64,000 nt of DNA, from assembly GCF_964019385.1 (NCBI RefSeq), contig NC_088643.1:2630755-2694754 (forward strand), read 5' to 3'. Within the stretch, counting starts at the first letter, position 1. Each line of letters opens with the position of its first letter. The notes beneath the pieces are model-generated. The model worked only from the letters and a program-made list of their open reading frames with translations. It had not been told where the DNA came from and made no database searches. This DNA is from Sycon ciliatum. Its lineage: Eukaryota; Porifera; Calcarea; Leucosolenida; Sycettidae. The position numbers and the translations under genes are program-made. Positions 9,386 to 20,032 of the stretch are shown here, in pieces.

Positions 9386-10015
9386 CTAACGAGGTTTTGA
9401 CGACCTACCTAACAGCCTAAGTGTGAATTTGATTTGTTTCTGCTTGCAAAGGTTGGGTTTCCTTGTGTGGATGTATACAGCTTCCAAAACATTCAGCAAT
9501 CTAGCACTGCGTACACGTGACACAATCGAAAAACAATCATCCGAATACACAGCACGACAATCAGGATGCTCAAACAAATGACTAGCAATGGACGACTCAT
9601 ACTTATCAGAACTAACATCAGAACAATCAGCATGTGCGGTGGACACATCCGATTTCACATGGCTAGTCGAGTGGACCCTAGCCGTTGCCTCTGTCTGTGC
9701 TTTAGTCGCTGCCATCGCCGCCGTTGCCGATCTTGATATTCTTCTGGTTGATGCGGTTCCTGTCACTGCCACGCACGTAGGTGTCTTGTCCGGTTGTTTT
9801 TCTGGTGGTCTAGTTAATTGTGAGGTGACGTTCCTTGGTGTTGATGCCGCTGCGTTGGACCATCCTGTACCAGGATGATTCTTTGCTGGACGTCCCCTCC
9901 GTGGTCGAGTGGATCGTGCGTGTTGTGGAATAAGGTGTAGCGGTGCGTGTTGTCGGATGCGTGCGTCCAGAGTCCAGATGTTGAAGAGTCCTACCTACAT
10001 ATCGGCTCTCACATT
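9386..10015 (-). pseudogene. PLE-C GIY-YIG protein, frameshifted
   Basis: The minus-strand frames read SRYVGRTLQHL, then (after a small duplication-type shift near 9965) RIRQHAPLHLIP, RPRRGRPAKN (AT-hook-like), a Ser/Thr/Ala-rich linker, and finally LLNVLEAVYIHTRKPNLCKQ to the stop near 9386. The order matches families A and B: first GIY-YIG half, AT-hook, linker, second half. The linker is shorter here (about 150 residues) and lacks the strongly acidic run. The N-terminal half of the PLE is missing. The frameshift makes this copy inactive. Confidence 0.7.
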
Positions 10016-10076
10016 GTTTTACCACCTTCTTACTGTATTTAATCCACTGTTCCTGTTCCTTTTCCCTTGCCTGTAT

Positions 10077-10113
10077 TTCACCTGATGAGAAGGCTTGAAA
10101 GTATACTTGTGAA
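10077..10113 (+). ncRNA. Hammerhead-like ribozyme (PLE-C)
   Basis: Right-arm copy: TTCAC, CTGATGA, GAA, AGTATACT, U, GTGAA. Confidence 0.6.
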
Positions 10114-10167
10114 GACAAAAACTTTCAAGATGTTTGTAATGAGCCTGAAGTGTGTCCTTTTTATGAG

Positions 10168-10270
<103 letters not shown>

Positions 10271-11296
10271 GGTCGTGGCCTAGTATGCATCGTAGATCTC
10301 CATGACCGTACTTGCATCCGGCTCGCTCAGTACCTGAAGGATCGGGAAGATGTCCCTGCCCTGGCCGCTGTTCTCCAGCACCATGAATCACGTCCCTCTA
10401 GAAAATCAATACCAAAGCTGGCAAATACTGTCCTGCAGCGCCTTCGCCTGACGAGCCTGGACACCGCTAACAAAGAGACTGTTAAACAGGCCCTCAATGA
10501 CAACCGCCGCCGTGAACTTCGAGCGATGCCTCTTCATGGTCGCTATTGGGCGCGTGTTGATGGTATCCTGGACATGCAGCTCTCGTTTTCCTGTTTCAGA
10601 TCCCAGACAATGCGTCCTGAAACGGAAGGCTTTCTCATTGCTTGCCAGGATCAGGTGATTGCCACGAGAAACAATATGCGCCATATCCACAAGAGGCATG
10701 ATGTCGTGGACCTCTGTCGTGTATGTGGTGCACCCGGAGAAAATATGGACCACATCATCGCCTGCTGTCCAGCCCTGGCACGGACTGCATACATTGCCCG
10801 GCATAACTTTGTGGTCCAGGCCCTGCATCGTGCGCTGTGTAAGCAGCATGGGTTACCCAGCAGTAAGCAGCTGGTGCAGGTCACAAGTTCTGCCAGTTGC
10901 AAGCTGATGTGGGAGATTTCCATTCCCACAGATCGAGTAATAAAAGCGAACAGACCAGACCTGGTGCTGGTTCTGGATGATCGGGCACTGCTCTTGGACG
11001 TCAGTGTCCCATTGGACCACAGGGTCAATGAGAAGGTGCAGGAGAAGATCAGCAAATACCTGCCCTTGGCAGCAGAGCTGAGGAGGATCTGGAACAAAAA
11101 GATAACTATTGTTCCAGTTATCATTGGTGCTCTGGGTGGTGTGTCAGGAACGAGCCGCAGCCACATCTTAAGCCTTGGGCTCCACGCGTCCGTGATCCAG
11201 CGGCTGCAGCAATGTGCTATTCTGGGCACCCTGAGAATTGTGCGGTCGGTGACTGGTCATGGATGGGAGAGTGGCATGGTCGGAACGGTCGGTTGA
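10271..11296 (+). pseudogene. R4/Dong-like ORF, C-terminal part
   Basis: An uninterrupted frame of about 340 residues, missing the reverse transcriptase. It covers the post-RT region (LHGRYWARVDGI), a zinc motif C-x2-C-x7-DH-x4-C (CRVCGAPGENMDHIIACC) and a restriction-like endonuclease core (ANRPDLVLVLDDRALLLDVSVP). The conserved tail is IWNKKITIVPVIIGALGG. The element's endonuclease would nick TAA repeats. The frame nominally continues upstream through the microsatellite, which is not native coding. Lack of stops suggests recent insertion. Confidence 0.8.
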
Positions 11297-11725
11297 CCTT
11301 ATGTTAGCCTGCCCGTAATGTCTCGTTGTGTCTCAGTCTGTGTGTTTTATGATTGTGGTGCATCATGTGCTGTGTGACGAGCCGAGAGGCGTGAATTTCT
11401 GCCATATGCCCCCAGTCATGTATTGTCTTTCTCTGCATATGCCGTTTTATCTCGTCTGAGTTTGTCTTGCTTGGAGTGTCCCATGTGCAGCATGCTTGGT
11501 GTTTACTACTTGAGTAGTTCTGTTATACATGACTGTGATTTTATGTGAGTATCGAAGTTGGTATACTTGAATTTTTCTCTCATGAAGTTTATCAAAATTC
11601 TGTTCAGGATTTTCTTTTATCTTCATTGATTGGTGCTCCACCCTTGGGTCATATGGATCCCGGTGCTGTGCTTCATGCCTCCTTTCAAGCTTTCTTTTTC
11701 TGCTTTGGGAGTGAATAAAGTCGTC
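10271..11725 (+). mobile_element. R4/Dong-like retrotransposon, family 2, 5' truncated
   Basis: Starts inside the coding region directly at the microsatellite and ends TGAATAAAGTCGTCAT followed by (AAT)n. The 3' UTR (11297-11725) is shared with the copies at 8714-8868 and 32049-32807. Confidence 0.8.
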
Positions 11726-11896
<171 letters not shown>

Positions 11897-12317
11897 ACTG
11901 TGCAGGGAGGAGACCTGGCTATTGTGCAACAGGAGGCTATACAAGGTTCGATTAAAATACTGAGAACTATCCTTAACATGTAGATGCACCTCTGCTGCGT
12001 TTGCATGTTCAATAGCTAAGAGACTTGAATAACGACTGATAAAGACTGATATTTCCTTTGTTACTACTCCCTTCATTGGTTGATGTATTTTGCCTGTCGC
12101 TGCAAATTCTTTATTATTGTTTTGATGTTGGAGTTCGGATTGAGTTTCTTTCCTTTCTTCCTCTTCCTTCAACTAGTTCTTGTCCCTTTGGTTTTTAGGT
12201 TTTATTTATTTATTTATTTTTGTTTTTGTTTTTTCACTTTCTTTTTGCTGTCCCACCCATGGAAATATTTCCCGGTTGGTCTGGCTTATCGCCTTCGAAA
12301 GAAGTGAATAAAGGAGA
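11897..12317 (+). mobile_element. R4-like (family 1) 5'-truncated copy
   Basis: Contains the last roughly 28 codons of the R4 ORF (GGDLAIVQQEAIQGSIKIL to the TAG at 11983) and the complete 3' UTR ending GAATAAAGGAGAA, then (ATA)n. It is nearly identical to 39929-40348. Confidence 0.85.

Positions 12318-12353
<36 letters not shown>
12318..12353. repeat. (AAT)n microsatellite
   Basis: Tract between an R4 3' end and a 442-bp retrozyme insert. Confidence 0.9.
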
Positions 12354-13069
<716 letters not shown>

Positions 13070-13153
13070 TGTTTTTATTCCATTTCACATTTTTCATTCG
13101 TGTTGGGTTTAACTACTCACTGTACTGATACATGGTGATGATTGTGCTTTGCT

Positions 13154-13668
<515 letters not shown>

Positions 13669-13690
13669 AATAATAATAATAATAATAATA
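13669..13690. repeat. (TAA)n microsatellite
   Basis: Short tract joining the SINE tail to the PLE-B insert. Confidence 0.9.
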
Positions 13691-13797
13691 AGAGTCGGCG
13701 TGGAGAAAGCAATTTTATTAGTGCAATTAGGAGTATAATCGATGCAGACATGGCCAGACAACAACGAGTTCATGGAATTTTTTAAGGATTTTTATGT

Positions 13798-13837
13798 TAT
13801 TCAAAATCGATTTTCGTGTTCCGCTCATCAGTGAATA
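13798..13837 (-). ncRNA. Hammerhead-like ribozyme (PLE-B left arm)
   Basis: Minus strand: stem I TATTCA/TGAATA, CTGATGA, a weak stem II (GCGGAACAC), GAA, palindromic stem III AATCGATT, and cleavage U. Confidence 0.65.
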
Positions 13838-14037
13838 GTATCGGAACTGAGGGTACTGTGTACAACAATAGAACATTTTATAACAGCATAATTAATTAAA
13901 AGTGTGAACAACAAAGGAAGTGCTACAGCATTACATAATAGGTGTCAAACATAGTGCTAACGTATATAACTGAGTGCAGCCACAAAGCAAGAGGTGATAC
14001 AGTGCAACATGACACAACATTTACATCTGATAACCAG

Positions 14038-14415
14038 CTACGAGAACAACTTTAGCGCGACTACATGCTTCTTTTGTTTACAAAGAACAGGATTATGCAC
14101 ACGAATACATACAGCTTCCAGAACCTTCAACTGCTTAACATAACTTGCACGGCACAAAACAGAAAAGTGAGAATCATCGTACACAACAAGACAATCTGGA
14201 CGTGATAACAAGTGACAAAATACAGCTGACTTTTTGCTCACGTCGCTCTCTTCCGTCTCATCCCGCTCCTTTCCTTCGACCTCCTCCGCCTTATCCTCGT
14301 CCTCCGTCTCATCTTCATCATCATCGTCCTCATCACCACCATCATCATCATCAGTCACTTCCTCATCATCCGTTTGATGCTCAGTCTCACTGCACTCCTT
14401 ATCAGCCTCCAAATT
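14038..14415 (-). pseudogene. PLE-B ORF C-terminal part in the inverted arm
   Basis: Minus-strand duplicate of the last roughly 125 residues of the right-arm ORF: LEADKECSETEHQTDDEE, the acidic run, SAVFCHLLSRPDC and VLEAVCIRVHNPVLCKQKK. It differs little from the right arm, so the two arms were made close together in time or from the same template. Upstream of Leu the frame enters junction sequence (to about 14455) that is not PLE-like. Confidence 0.75.
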
Positions 14416-14458
14416 TCTCAGATCAATATTCCTTAAGAATGGATACCCACATGACTTA

Positions 14459-15781
14459 TTGAACAAAATACTGAAGCAAGAATCTAATAACAAAGATACA
14501 TTCACAGGTCCTCGGAAGTGTCCTATCTACTTATGCCTGCCTTGGAAAGGCAACGCGTCTGTCAGCATGTCCAGAGCTATCAAGACCCTAGTCAATAAAA
14601 CATACTTTGCTGCCCACTTCATCCCCGTGTTCACCACGGTACGTGCGTTCATGGTGAGGAAGGATGTCCTACCTCCCCAGCTTTCAAGCCATTTGGTTTA
14701 TCTCTTTGAGTGCCGGAATTGTGCTGCCCGGTACGTTGGTAGGACTCTTCAACACCTGAACGCACGTATCAGACAACATGTGCCGTTGCACTTATTACCA
14801 CCAGCAGCCAGAGCAAAGAGGCCAAAGCGTGGTAGACCGTGTAAGAACCCAGTTAGCTCAGTAGACAAACACGCTGTGCCGACAGCGCCGCCTGTTCCCG
14901 TGCCACCACCGGCCCCACCACCTGGGGTGCCGTGGGTGGCTGGGGCTGGGGTGGGTTTGCCATCATTGACCTGGCCACCACTTCTCGACCCACTGCAAAC
15001 GGCAGCGGAGCCTACTCTAGCACAACATCATCGTCCTGGAATGGAGGAGGGGCCACCGAGACACACTGAACCTTCACCTCGGCAGTTGCCCTTGCCTCCG
15101 CCTGAGCCACCCCCTTTACCTTTGGTGACTACCGAGACGGTGGTCCCCCCGGTGCTGGGATCCACGGTGCCGACTGTGTCTGGACAGAGAGGGAGATCAT
15201 CGACAAACCAAAATGAAACCAATATCCTCACCCATAGACCCAGAAGAAGCACAGCAAACTATTCACTTGAAATTTATGCACGGAATGGACTTGGTCCACG
15301 CAAAATGGACAGTGGAAATGGGTGTGCAGTAGCAGAGAACCCAGCAACGGTGACGCGGAGCAGCGGTCAAACGACTTGTGATGCTGGTGGAGATGATGGA
15401 GCCATGTTGGAGGCTGATAAGGAGTGCAGTGAGACTGAGCATCAAACGGATGATGAGGAAGTGACTGATGATGATGATGGTGGTGATGAGGACGATGATG
15501 ATGAAGATGAGACGGAGGACGAGGATAAGGCGGAGGAGGTCGAAGGAAAGGAGCGGGATGAGACGGAAGAGAGCGACGTGAGCAAAAAGTCAGCTGTATT
15601 TTGTCACTTGTTATCACGTCCAGATTGTCTTGTTGTGTACGATGATTCTCACTTTTCTGTTTTGTGCCGTGCAAGTTATGTTAAGCAGTTGAAGGTTCTG
15701 GAAGCTGTATGTATTCGTGTGCATAATCCTGTTCTTTGTAAACAAAAGAAGCATGTAGTCGCGCTAAAGTTGTTCTCGTAG
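14459..15781 (+). CDS. PLE-B C-terminal protein with split GIY-YIG endonuclease
   Basis: An open frame of 440 residues, 5' truncated by the arm junction; the first Met is probably not native. TGPRKCPIYLCLPWKG (about 16-31) matches the family A copy. First GIY-YIG half at 79-107 (LVYLFEC, CAARYVGRT, LNARIRQH). AT-hook-like RPKRGRPCKN at 121-130. A Pro-rich stretch (about 140-240) and a strongly acidic Asp/Glu run (about 330-370) follow. Second half at about 378-440, with VLEAV (Glu 415) and NPVLCKQKK. The active-site Arg and Glu are separated by some 300 residues, far more than in ordinary GIY-YIG domains. No stops or frameshifts. Confidence 0.75.
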   Translation: MNKILKQESNNKDTFTGPRKCPIYLCLPWKGNASVSMSRAIKTLVNKTYFAAHFIPVFTTVRAFMVRKDVLPPQLSSHLVYLFECRNCAARYVGRTLQHLNARIRQHVPLHLLPPAARAKRPKRGRPCKNPVSSVDKHAVPTAPPVPVPPPAPPPGVPWVAGAGVGLPSLTWPPLLDPLQTAAEPTLAQHHRPGMEEGPPRHTEPSPRQLPLPPPEPPPLPLVTTETVVPPVLGSTVPTVSGQRGRSSTNQNETNILTHRPRRSTANYSLEIYARNGLGPRKMDSGNGCAVAENPATVTRSSGQTTCDAGGDDGAMLEADKECSETEHQTDDEEVTDDDDGGDEDDDDEDETEDEDKAEEVEGKERDETEESDVSKKSAVFCHLLSRPDCLVVYDDSHFSVLCRASYVKQLKVLEAVCIRVHNPVLCKQKKHVVALKLFS

Positions 15782-15981
15782 CTGGTTATCAGATGTAAAT
15801 GTTGTGTCATGTTGCACTGTATCACCTCTTGCTTTGTGGCTGCACTCAGTTATATACGTTAGCACTATGTTTGACACCTATTATGTAATGCTGTAGCACT
15901 TCCTTTGTTGTTCACACTTTTAATTAATTATGCTGTTATAAAATGTTCTATTGTTGTACACAGTACCCTCAGTTCCGATAC

Positions 15982-16021
15982 TATTCACTGATGAGCGGAA
16001 CACGAAAATCGATTTTGAATA
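15982..16021 (+). ncRNA. Hammerhead-like ribozyme (PLE-B right arm)
   Basis: Plus-strand copy of the motif at 13798-13837: TATTCA, CTGATGA, GAA, AATCGATT, U, TGAATA. Confidence 0.65.
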
Positions 16022-16104
16022 ACATAAAAATCCTTAAAAAATTCCATGAACTCGTTGTTGTCTGGCCATGTCTGCATCGATTATACTCCTAATTGCACTA
16101 ATAA

Positions 16105-16465
16105 AATAATAATAATAATTTTTTTTTTTTTTTTTTTTTTTTTTTTGAATAATAAACTGGTTTATTATGTACTATTATGTGAGATGAAATAAAACAGGAA
16201 AGGGCACAGGCCCTGATACGTGCAAGGGATAGCAATCAACCTTGCACATGTGTTCTAAATACATGTAAATGTAAATGCAAAACAATTAAAAACAAAAACA
16301 CAAACAATGAGCAATAACTTCAGGACTGGGCACAAGTCCTAAACCAGTAAAAGGTGCAAGAGATAATAATCAACCTTGCGAGTTCGAGTCAAAGCATGCG
16401 GACTCACAACAAAATGGCATCAACGTGAGCAAAGAGGAAGAAGAGAAAGGAAACAGCAAAACAAA
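16105..16465 (-). mobile_element. 3'-UTR fragment of a poly(A)-tailed retroelement
   Basis: After a short (AAT)n comes a T-run of about 26 bases (16120-16146: the poly(A) tail of a minus-strand element) and about 320 bp identical to the 3' UTR at 33590-34190. No coding part remains. The copy preserves an uninterrupted TGTAAATGTAAATGCA site (16264-16279), which is occupied in the other copy. Confidence 0.8.

Positions 16466-16500
<35 letters not shown>
16466..16500. repeat. (AAT)n microsatellite
   Basis: Tract at the start of the SINE multimer. Confidence 0.9.
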
Positions 16501-16503
<3 letters not shown>

Positions 16504-17440
16504 AAGCGAGGGTCCCTGGTTCGAGTCCTGGTGGTGACAGTCAATTTTTTCTTCAGACTTTTCCCGTTTGTCTCTTTCCCTCAAAACCAGTCAATATTTT
16601 ATGACTTGGGGCTCCCCGCGTGCTAGTTTGTACGTGAAGTGTGTGGGTTACAGTGAGGGCTGCGTCCCACCCGCCTGTGTGGATTCACAGGAAGTGTGAG
16701 TTACGGAGTCTGAAGAAAACGTTGAACGGTCTCTGCTTGGATGACGACTACACCATAGCTCAGCGGTTAGAGCATCGCTGGCTACAAGCGAGGGTCCCTG
16801 GTTCGAGTCCTGGTGGTGACAGTCAATTTTTTCTTCAGACTTTTCCCGTTTGTCTCTTTCCCTCAAAACCAGTCAATATTTTATGACTTGGGGCTCCCCG
16901 CGTGCTAGTTTGTACGTGAAGTGTGTGGGTTACAGTGAGGGCTGCGTCCCACCCGCCTGTGTGGATTCACAGGAAGTGTGAGTTACGGAGTCTGAAGAAA
17001 ACGTTGAACGGTCTCTGCTTGGATGACGACTACACCATAGCTCAGCGGTTAGAGCATCGCTGGCTACAAGCGAGGGTCCCTGGTTCGAGTCCTGGTGGTG
17101 ACAGTCAATTTTTTCTTCAGACTTTTCCCGTTTGTCTCTTTCCCTCAAAACCAGTCAATATTTTATGACTTGGGGCTCCCCGCGTGCTAGTTTGTACGTG
17201 AAGTGTGTGGGTTACAGTGAGGGCTGCGTCCCACCCGCCTGTGTGGATTCACAGGAAGTGTGAGTTACGGAGTCTGAAGAAAACGTTGAACGGTCTCTGC
17301 TTGGATGACGACTACACCATAGCTCAGCGGTTAGAGCATCGCTGGCTACAAGCGAGGGTCCCTGGTTCGAGTCCTGGTGGTGACAGTCAATTTTTTCTTC
17401 AGACTTTTCCCGTTTGTCTCTTTCCCTCAAAACCAGTCAA
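16501..17440 (+). mobile_element. Head-to-tail SINE multimer (3.3 units, 282-bp period)
   Basis: A partial unit (16501 to about 16583) is followed by three units with an exact 282-bp period (for example 16641, 16923 and 17205). There is no TAA tail between units: CCAGTCAATATTTTATGAC joins one to the next. Each unit has box A (ATAGCTCAGCGGTTAGAGC) and box B (GGTTCGAGTCC) and would be transcribed by Pol III. The last unit ends in (TAA)n. The units look identical, so the array is recent. Confidence 0.8.
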
Positions 17441-17464
17441 TAATAATAATAATAATAATAATAA
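17441..17464. repeat. (TAA)n microsatellite
   Basis: Tail of the SINE multimer, abutting the ORF1 fragment. Confidence 0.9.
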
Positions 17465-17733
17465 TGTACAAGGCGAGCCGGTCTCACGCCAGGGTGCTGG
17501 CCTGTACTACTGGCTGTAGCACTTGTGCTAGCTGTGTTGACAGTGTCACGGCGCGGTTGCTGGCCTAGGCGGGTAGCAGACTTGATCTCACTCAGCGGTA
17601 TGTTTGGCGCGAGGCTTCCAATTATGGCCGGGAGGTTCTCCGAGCTGCTCTCTGTCAGGCCGCGTAACACAACATTGTGAACCCGGCTGCACTTGTCGGT
17701 AGCCTCCGCCACAAGGTCACGGAGTGTCAGCAT
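17465..17733 (-). pseudogene. Retrotransposon ORF1 middle fragment (RRM-like)
   Basis: The minus-strand frame LRDLVAEATDKCSRVHNVVL followed by RGLTES and IKSATRLG resembles the segment after the coiled coil of non-LTR ORF1 proteins, where NVV-x-GL-x-E and a later A-x-RLG recur. It lies downstream of the ORF1/ORF2 fusion on the same strand, so the order is rearranged relative to an intact element. The first codon is not a trustworthy start. Confidence 0.5.
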
Positions 17734-17830
17734 GTCTCCGTGAAATTATAATACCGTAAAAGAAAACTAGAGGGGAAAAAAGAAGAAACAATGAGGAATA
17801 GGAACTGATTTAGGAACCACTTGCAGTCAG

Positions 17831-18703
17831 TTACACAGGGCAGCGGGCCTTGGCAACGGCCCAGGTAGCAGATGCATCCGCCACATCGCTGACGCGCAGG
17901 GGGCGAGCACCACACAAACAAACCATGCTGGAGCGAACCAGAGCAAAGCCAAGTCGGCAGCGAATCCACGCCATTACACGGTTGTACGGCTCCTTCGTCT
18001 TGTCGGACAGGAGCCCTGCAATCCGCTTATAGCAGGCTGTTGTCGACTTGCCCATGCCTTCTGGTGTGCCTTGTATGGGCGTGTCCACCGGATTTTGGCA
18101 GGTGGCTGTGGCGACAGGATGGCGGGCAGTGATAGTGGCGAACGTCTCCTTTACCTCTGCAATGGCGGTCTTGGCGCCGTTCTCCACTTTCAATACATCC
18201 TCGGAACATTTGTCGACAGCTGTCCTGAGCCGACGATTCTCCGCTGACAGGCGGTTGATGTCAAGGCGCTGCTCGCTGACTGTCGTGTGAAGGTCATCAA
18301 ATTTCTTCAGTAGACCGGCCAAAGTGTCTTTTACAAGAGACTTCAGCTCGGTCCGGAGCTGCGCCTGGAAACTGTCCAGCATTACCTTCATTTGGCTCAC
18401 GACTACTTGGCTGTCACTAGCACTGGGACTGTCGCTGGTTTGGTCCAGTGTAGCGCCCGACTTGCAGGCTGCCTTGCGTGTCCCTGACACGGGCCGGTCA
18501 ATGCTCTCAGTGCTTGGGCACAAGCTCTCGCTTGGGCTCTCAGGCTTTCGTTTGGTGGGCTTCGCCCTCGGCGTCGAGTCAGATGGTTCCCCGGAAACAT
18601 CACTACTACATGAGCTGCGTGAAGAGCCACCCTTTTCACGGCCAGCGTTACTGGGGGTGGTTATCTTCCGGACAAACGTTTTCATTGCACACTCAATTGC
18701 CAA
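17831..18703 (-). pseudogene. Coiled-coil ORF1 fused to an ORF2 C-terminus
   Basis: An open frame of 290 residues. Residues 1-110 are low-complexity Ser/Lys/Arg-rich. About 115-200 form a predicted coiled coil (MKVMLDSFQAQLRTELKSLV and onward), as in non-LTR ORF1 proteins. From about 210 the sequence switches to GMGKSTTACYKRIAGLLS and IRCRLGFALVRSS. This matches the extreme C-terminus of the ORF at 34287-35236 (RNMLKRLAIRLAA, IRCELGFTLVRDS). The simplest reading is an internal deletion removing the end of ORF1 and most of ORF2, keeping frame by chance. A genuine short fusion protein is possible but not supported. Confidence 0.5.
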
Positions 18704-18749
18704 AAATCCTTCAAAAATTGTTCAAGCAAAGGTGAAGGCAGAGGACAGA

Positions 18750-19383
18750 TGAGCCTGGTAGGAGTTCTGCGTGGCACATGAAGACCACACACAAGCAGGG
18801 ACTTTGCGAGGATATGAAACGCACGATGCTGAGTTGAATTTGTGTCACAGTATTTCAAATAATTGTTTGTGATCACAGTACCACATCGAGCAGAACTGAA
18901 TCTTATCCACAAGCTTACCCACGGTCAGGCTGCCAACATGACTGAACAAATGATCCCTGCAAGCACCACACGGCAGACGTCCGAGGCCATGTCCATTGCT
19001 GGGACGTCCATCTTCAAAAAGAATTCCATCCTCGTCTCAATGCTACACTGCGACTCGTCGTACAGTCGTACAGTCTACAGAGTCGTCGTACACGCGCATT
19101 CATGACGTCACACGGTCACTGAAATAAACTATTTTTTGCGGGCAAACTAACTATTTTTTGCGGGCAATATCGCATATTATTGCCCGCCGCGTGAAAGGTG
19201 CTGATTCGCTGGAGTACGGGCAATAATCACGTGTCATGTGATAAGACTCCCTTATGAACGACTCAGTGCTGTCGTTGGCGGAAATACAGAAAAAAGTGTA
19301 CGGGTAAACAGAGCAGCTCTTGTCTAAAAGCAATTCCGGGAAATACTATAAAAAAAGAATTGAGCATGCCATGCATAGTCACT
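18750..19383. other. No recognised feature
   Basis: Unique-looking sequence upstream of the fused ORF. Two copies of AACTATTTTTTGCGGGCAA at 19127-19167 are the only internal repeat seen. Confidence 0.4.
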
Positions 19384-19385
19384 TA

Positions 19386-19831
19386 GGGCCTGGTCAGACT
19401 GAAGCAAAATCGAAATAATCCTATGATTATAATCCGAATCTCCAAAGTAACTTGCCGCCAGAGCTGCAAAAGCGAGAGTTGACGCTCCAAAAAAAAGCAA
19501 GAACGGGCCACGCTTTTCCGCTCCAAACAGGATTTGACGCTGATACGCCATTGACGCTGATAATCACTGATTTTTTCATCTCGATATCGAGGAGCTAATT
19601 GGCCACGGACAACAACAAAACTCATAAGGATCGTTGCAAGGATTGCACTGAAGGTGTTGGCGATCCCAAGGTGAAGGAATTTGACGTCGTTCGTGGAGAT
19701 TACCACTTGACGCTCGAAATGAAGTTTGAATTTTCATTCTCCCCACATGTGTAGTGTGATCGCGATTCAAATTCTGGTTGCTGTTCTTTTTTCGTCAGGC
19801 AACCAAAAGTTGCCGCAGTCTGACCAGGCCC
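19386..19831. mobile_element. MITE with 16-bp inverted repeats, TA target duplication
   Basis: The termini GGGCCTGGTCAGACTG and CAGTCTGACCAGGCCC are perfect inverted repeats, flanked by TA on each side. At 446 bp with no coding sequence it is a non-autonomous DNA transposon. A TA duplication suggests the Tc1/mariner or a similar superfamily, but the terminus itself is not diagnostic. Confidence 0.75.
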
Positions 19832-20032
19832 TAACTGTACGTTCGGAGGGAGAATAAAATAATTTTCCCGCACACACCTATTTTTAATAATATTATTAAA
19901 TTTTTGATAGGGCAATCTCCACATATGTACATATGTACATGCCTAAGTCAATCCTCTATGTACAGCGTGAATACATAGTGGAACCGAGCATAATTCAGCA
20001 TAATTCAGCATAATTTTTTTCCTAAAAGCATA

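Larger units (their letters stand above)
13691..16104. mobile_element. Palindromic Penelope-like insert (family B)
   Basis: Left arm minus sense (13691 to about 14415-14455), right arm plus sense (about 14459-16104). About 700 bp of element 3' sequence is present in both orientations, including the acidic linker and GIY-YIG tail. The left arm ends at the full terminus (GAGTCGGCG). The right arm stops at the internal CACTAATAAAA tract. Both sides are (TAA)n of the same polarity. Confidence 0.8.

Noticed and set aside
16733..17400. Functional tRNA genes
   Set aside because: Box A and B are good, but the T-stem and acceptor pairing are imperfect and the motif sits inside a repeated SINE unit; called SINE instead.
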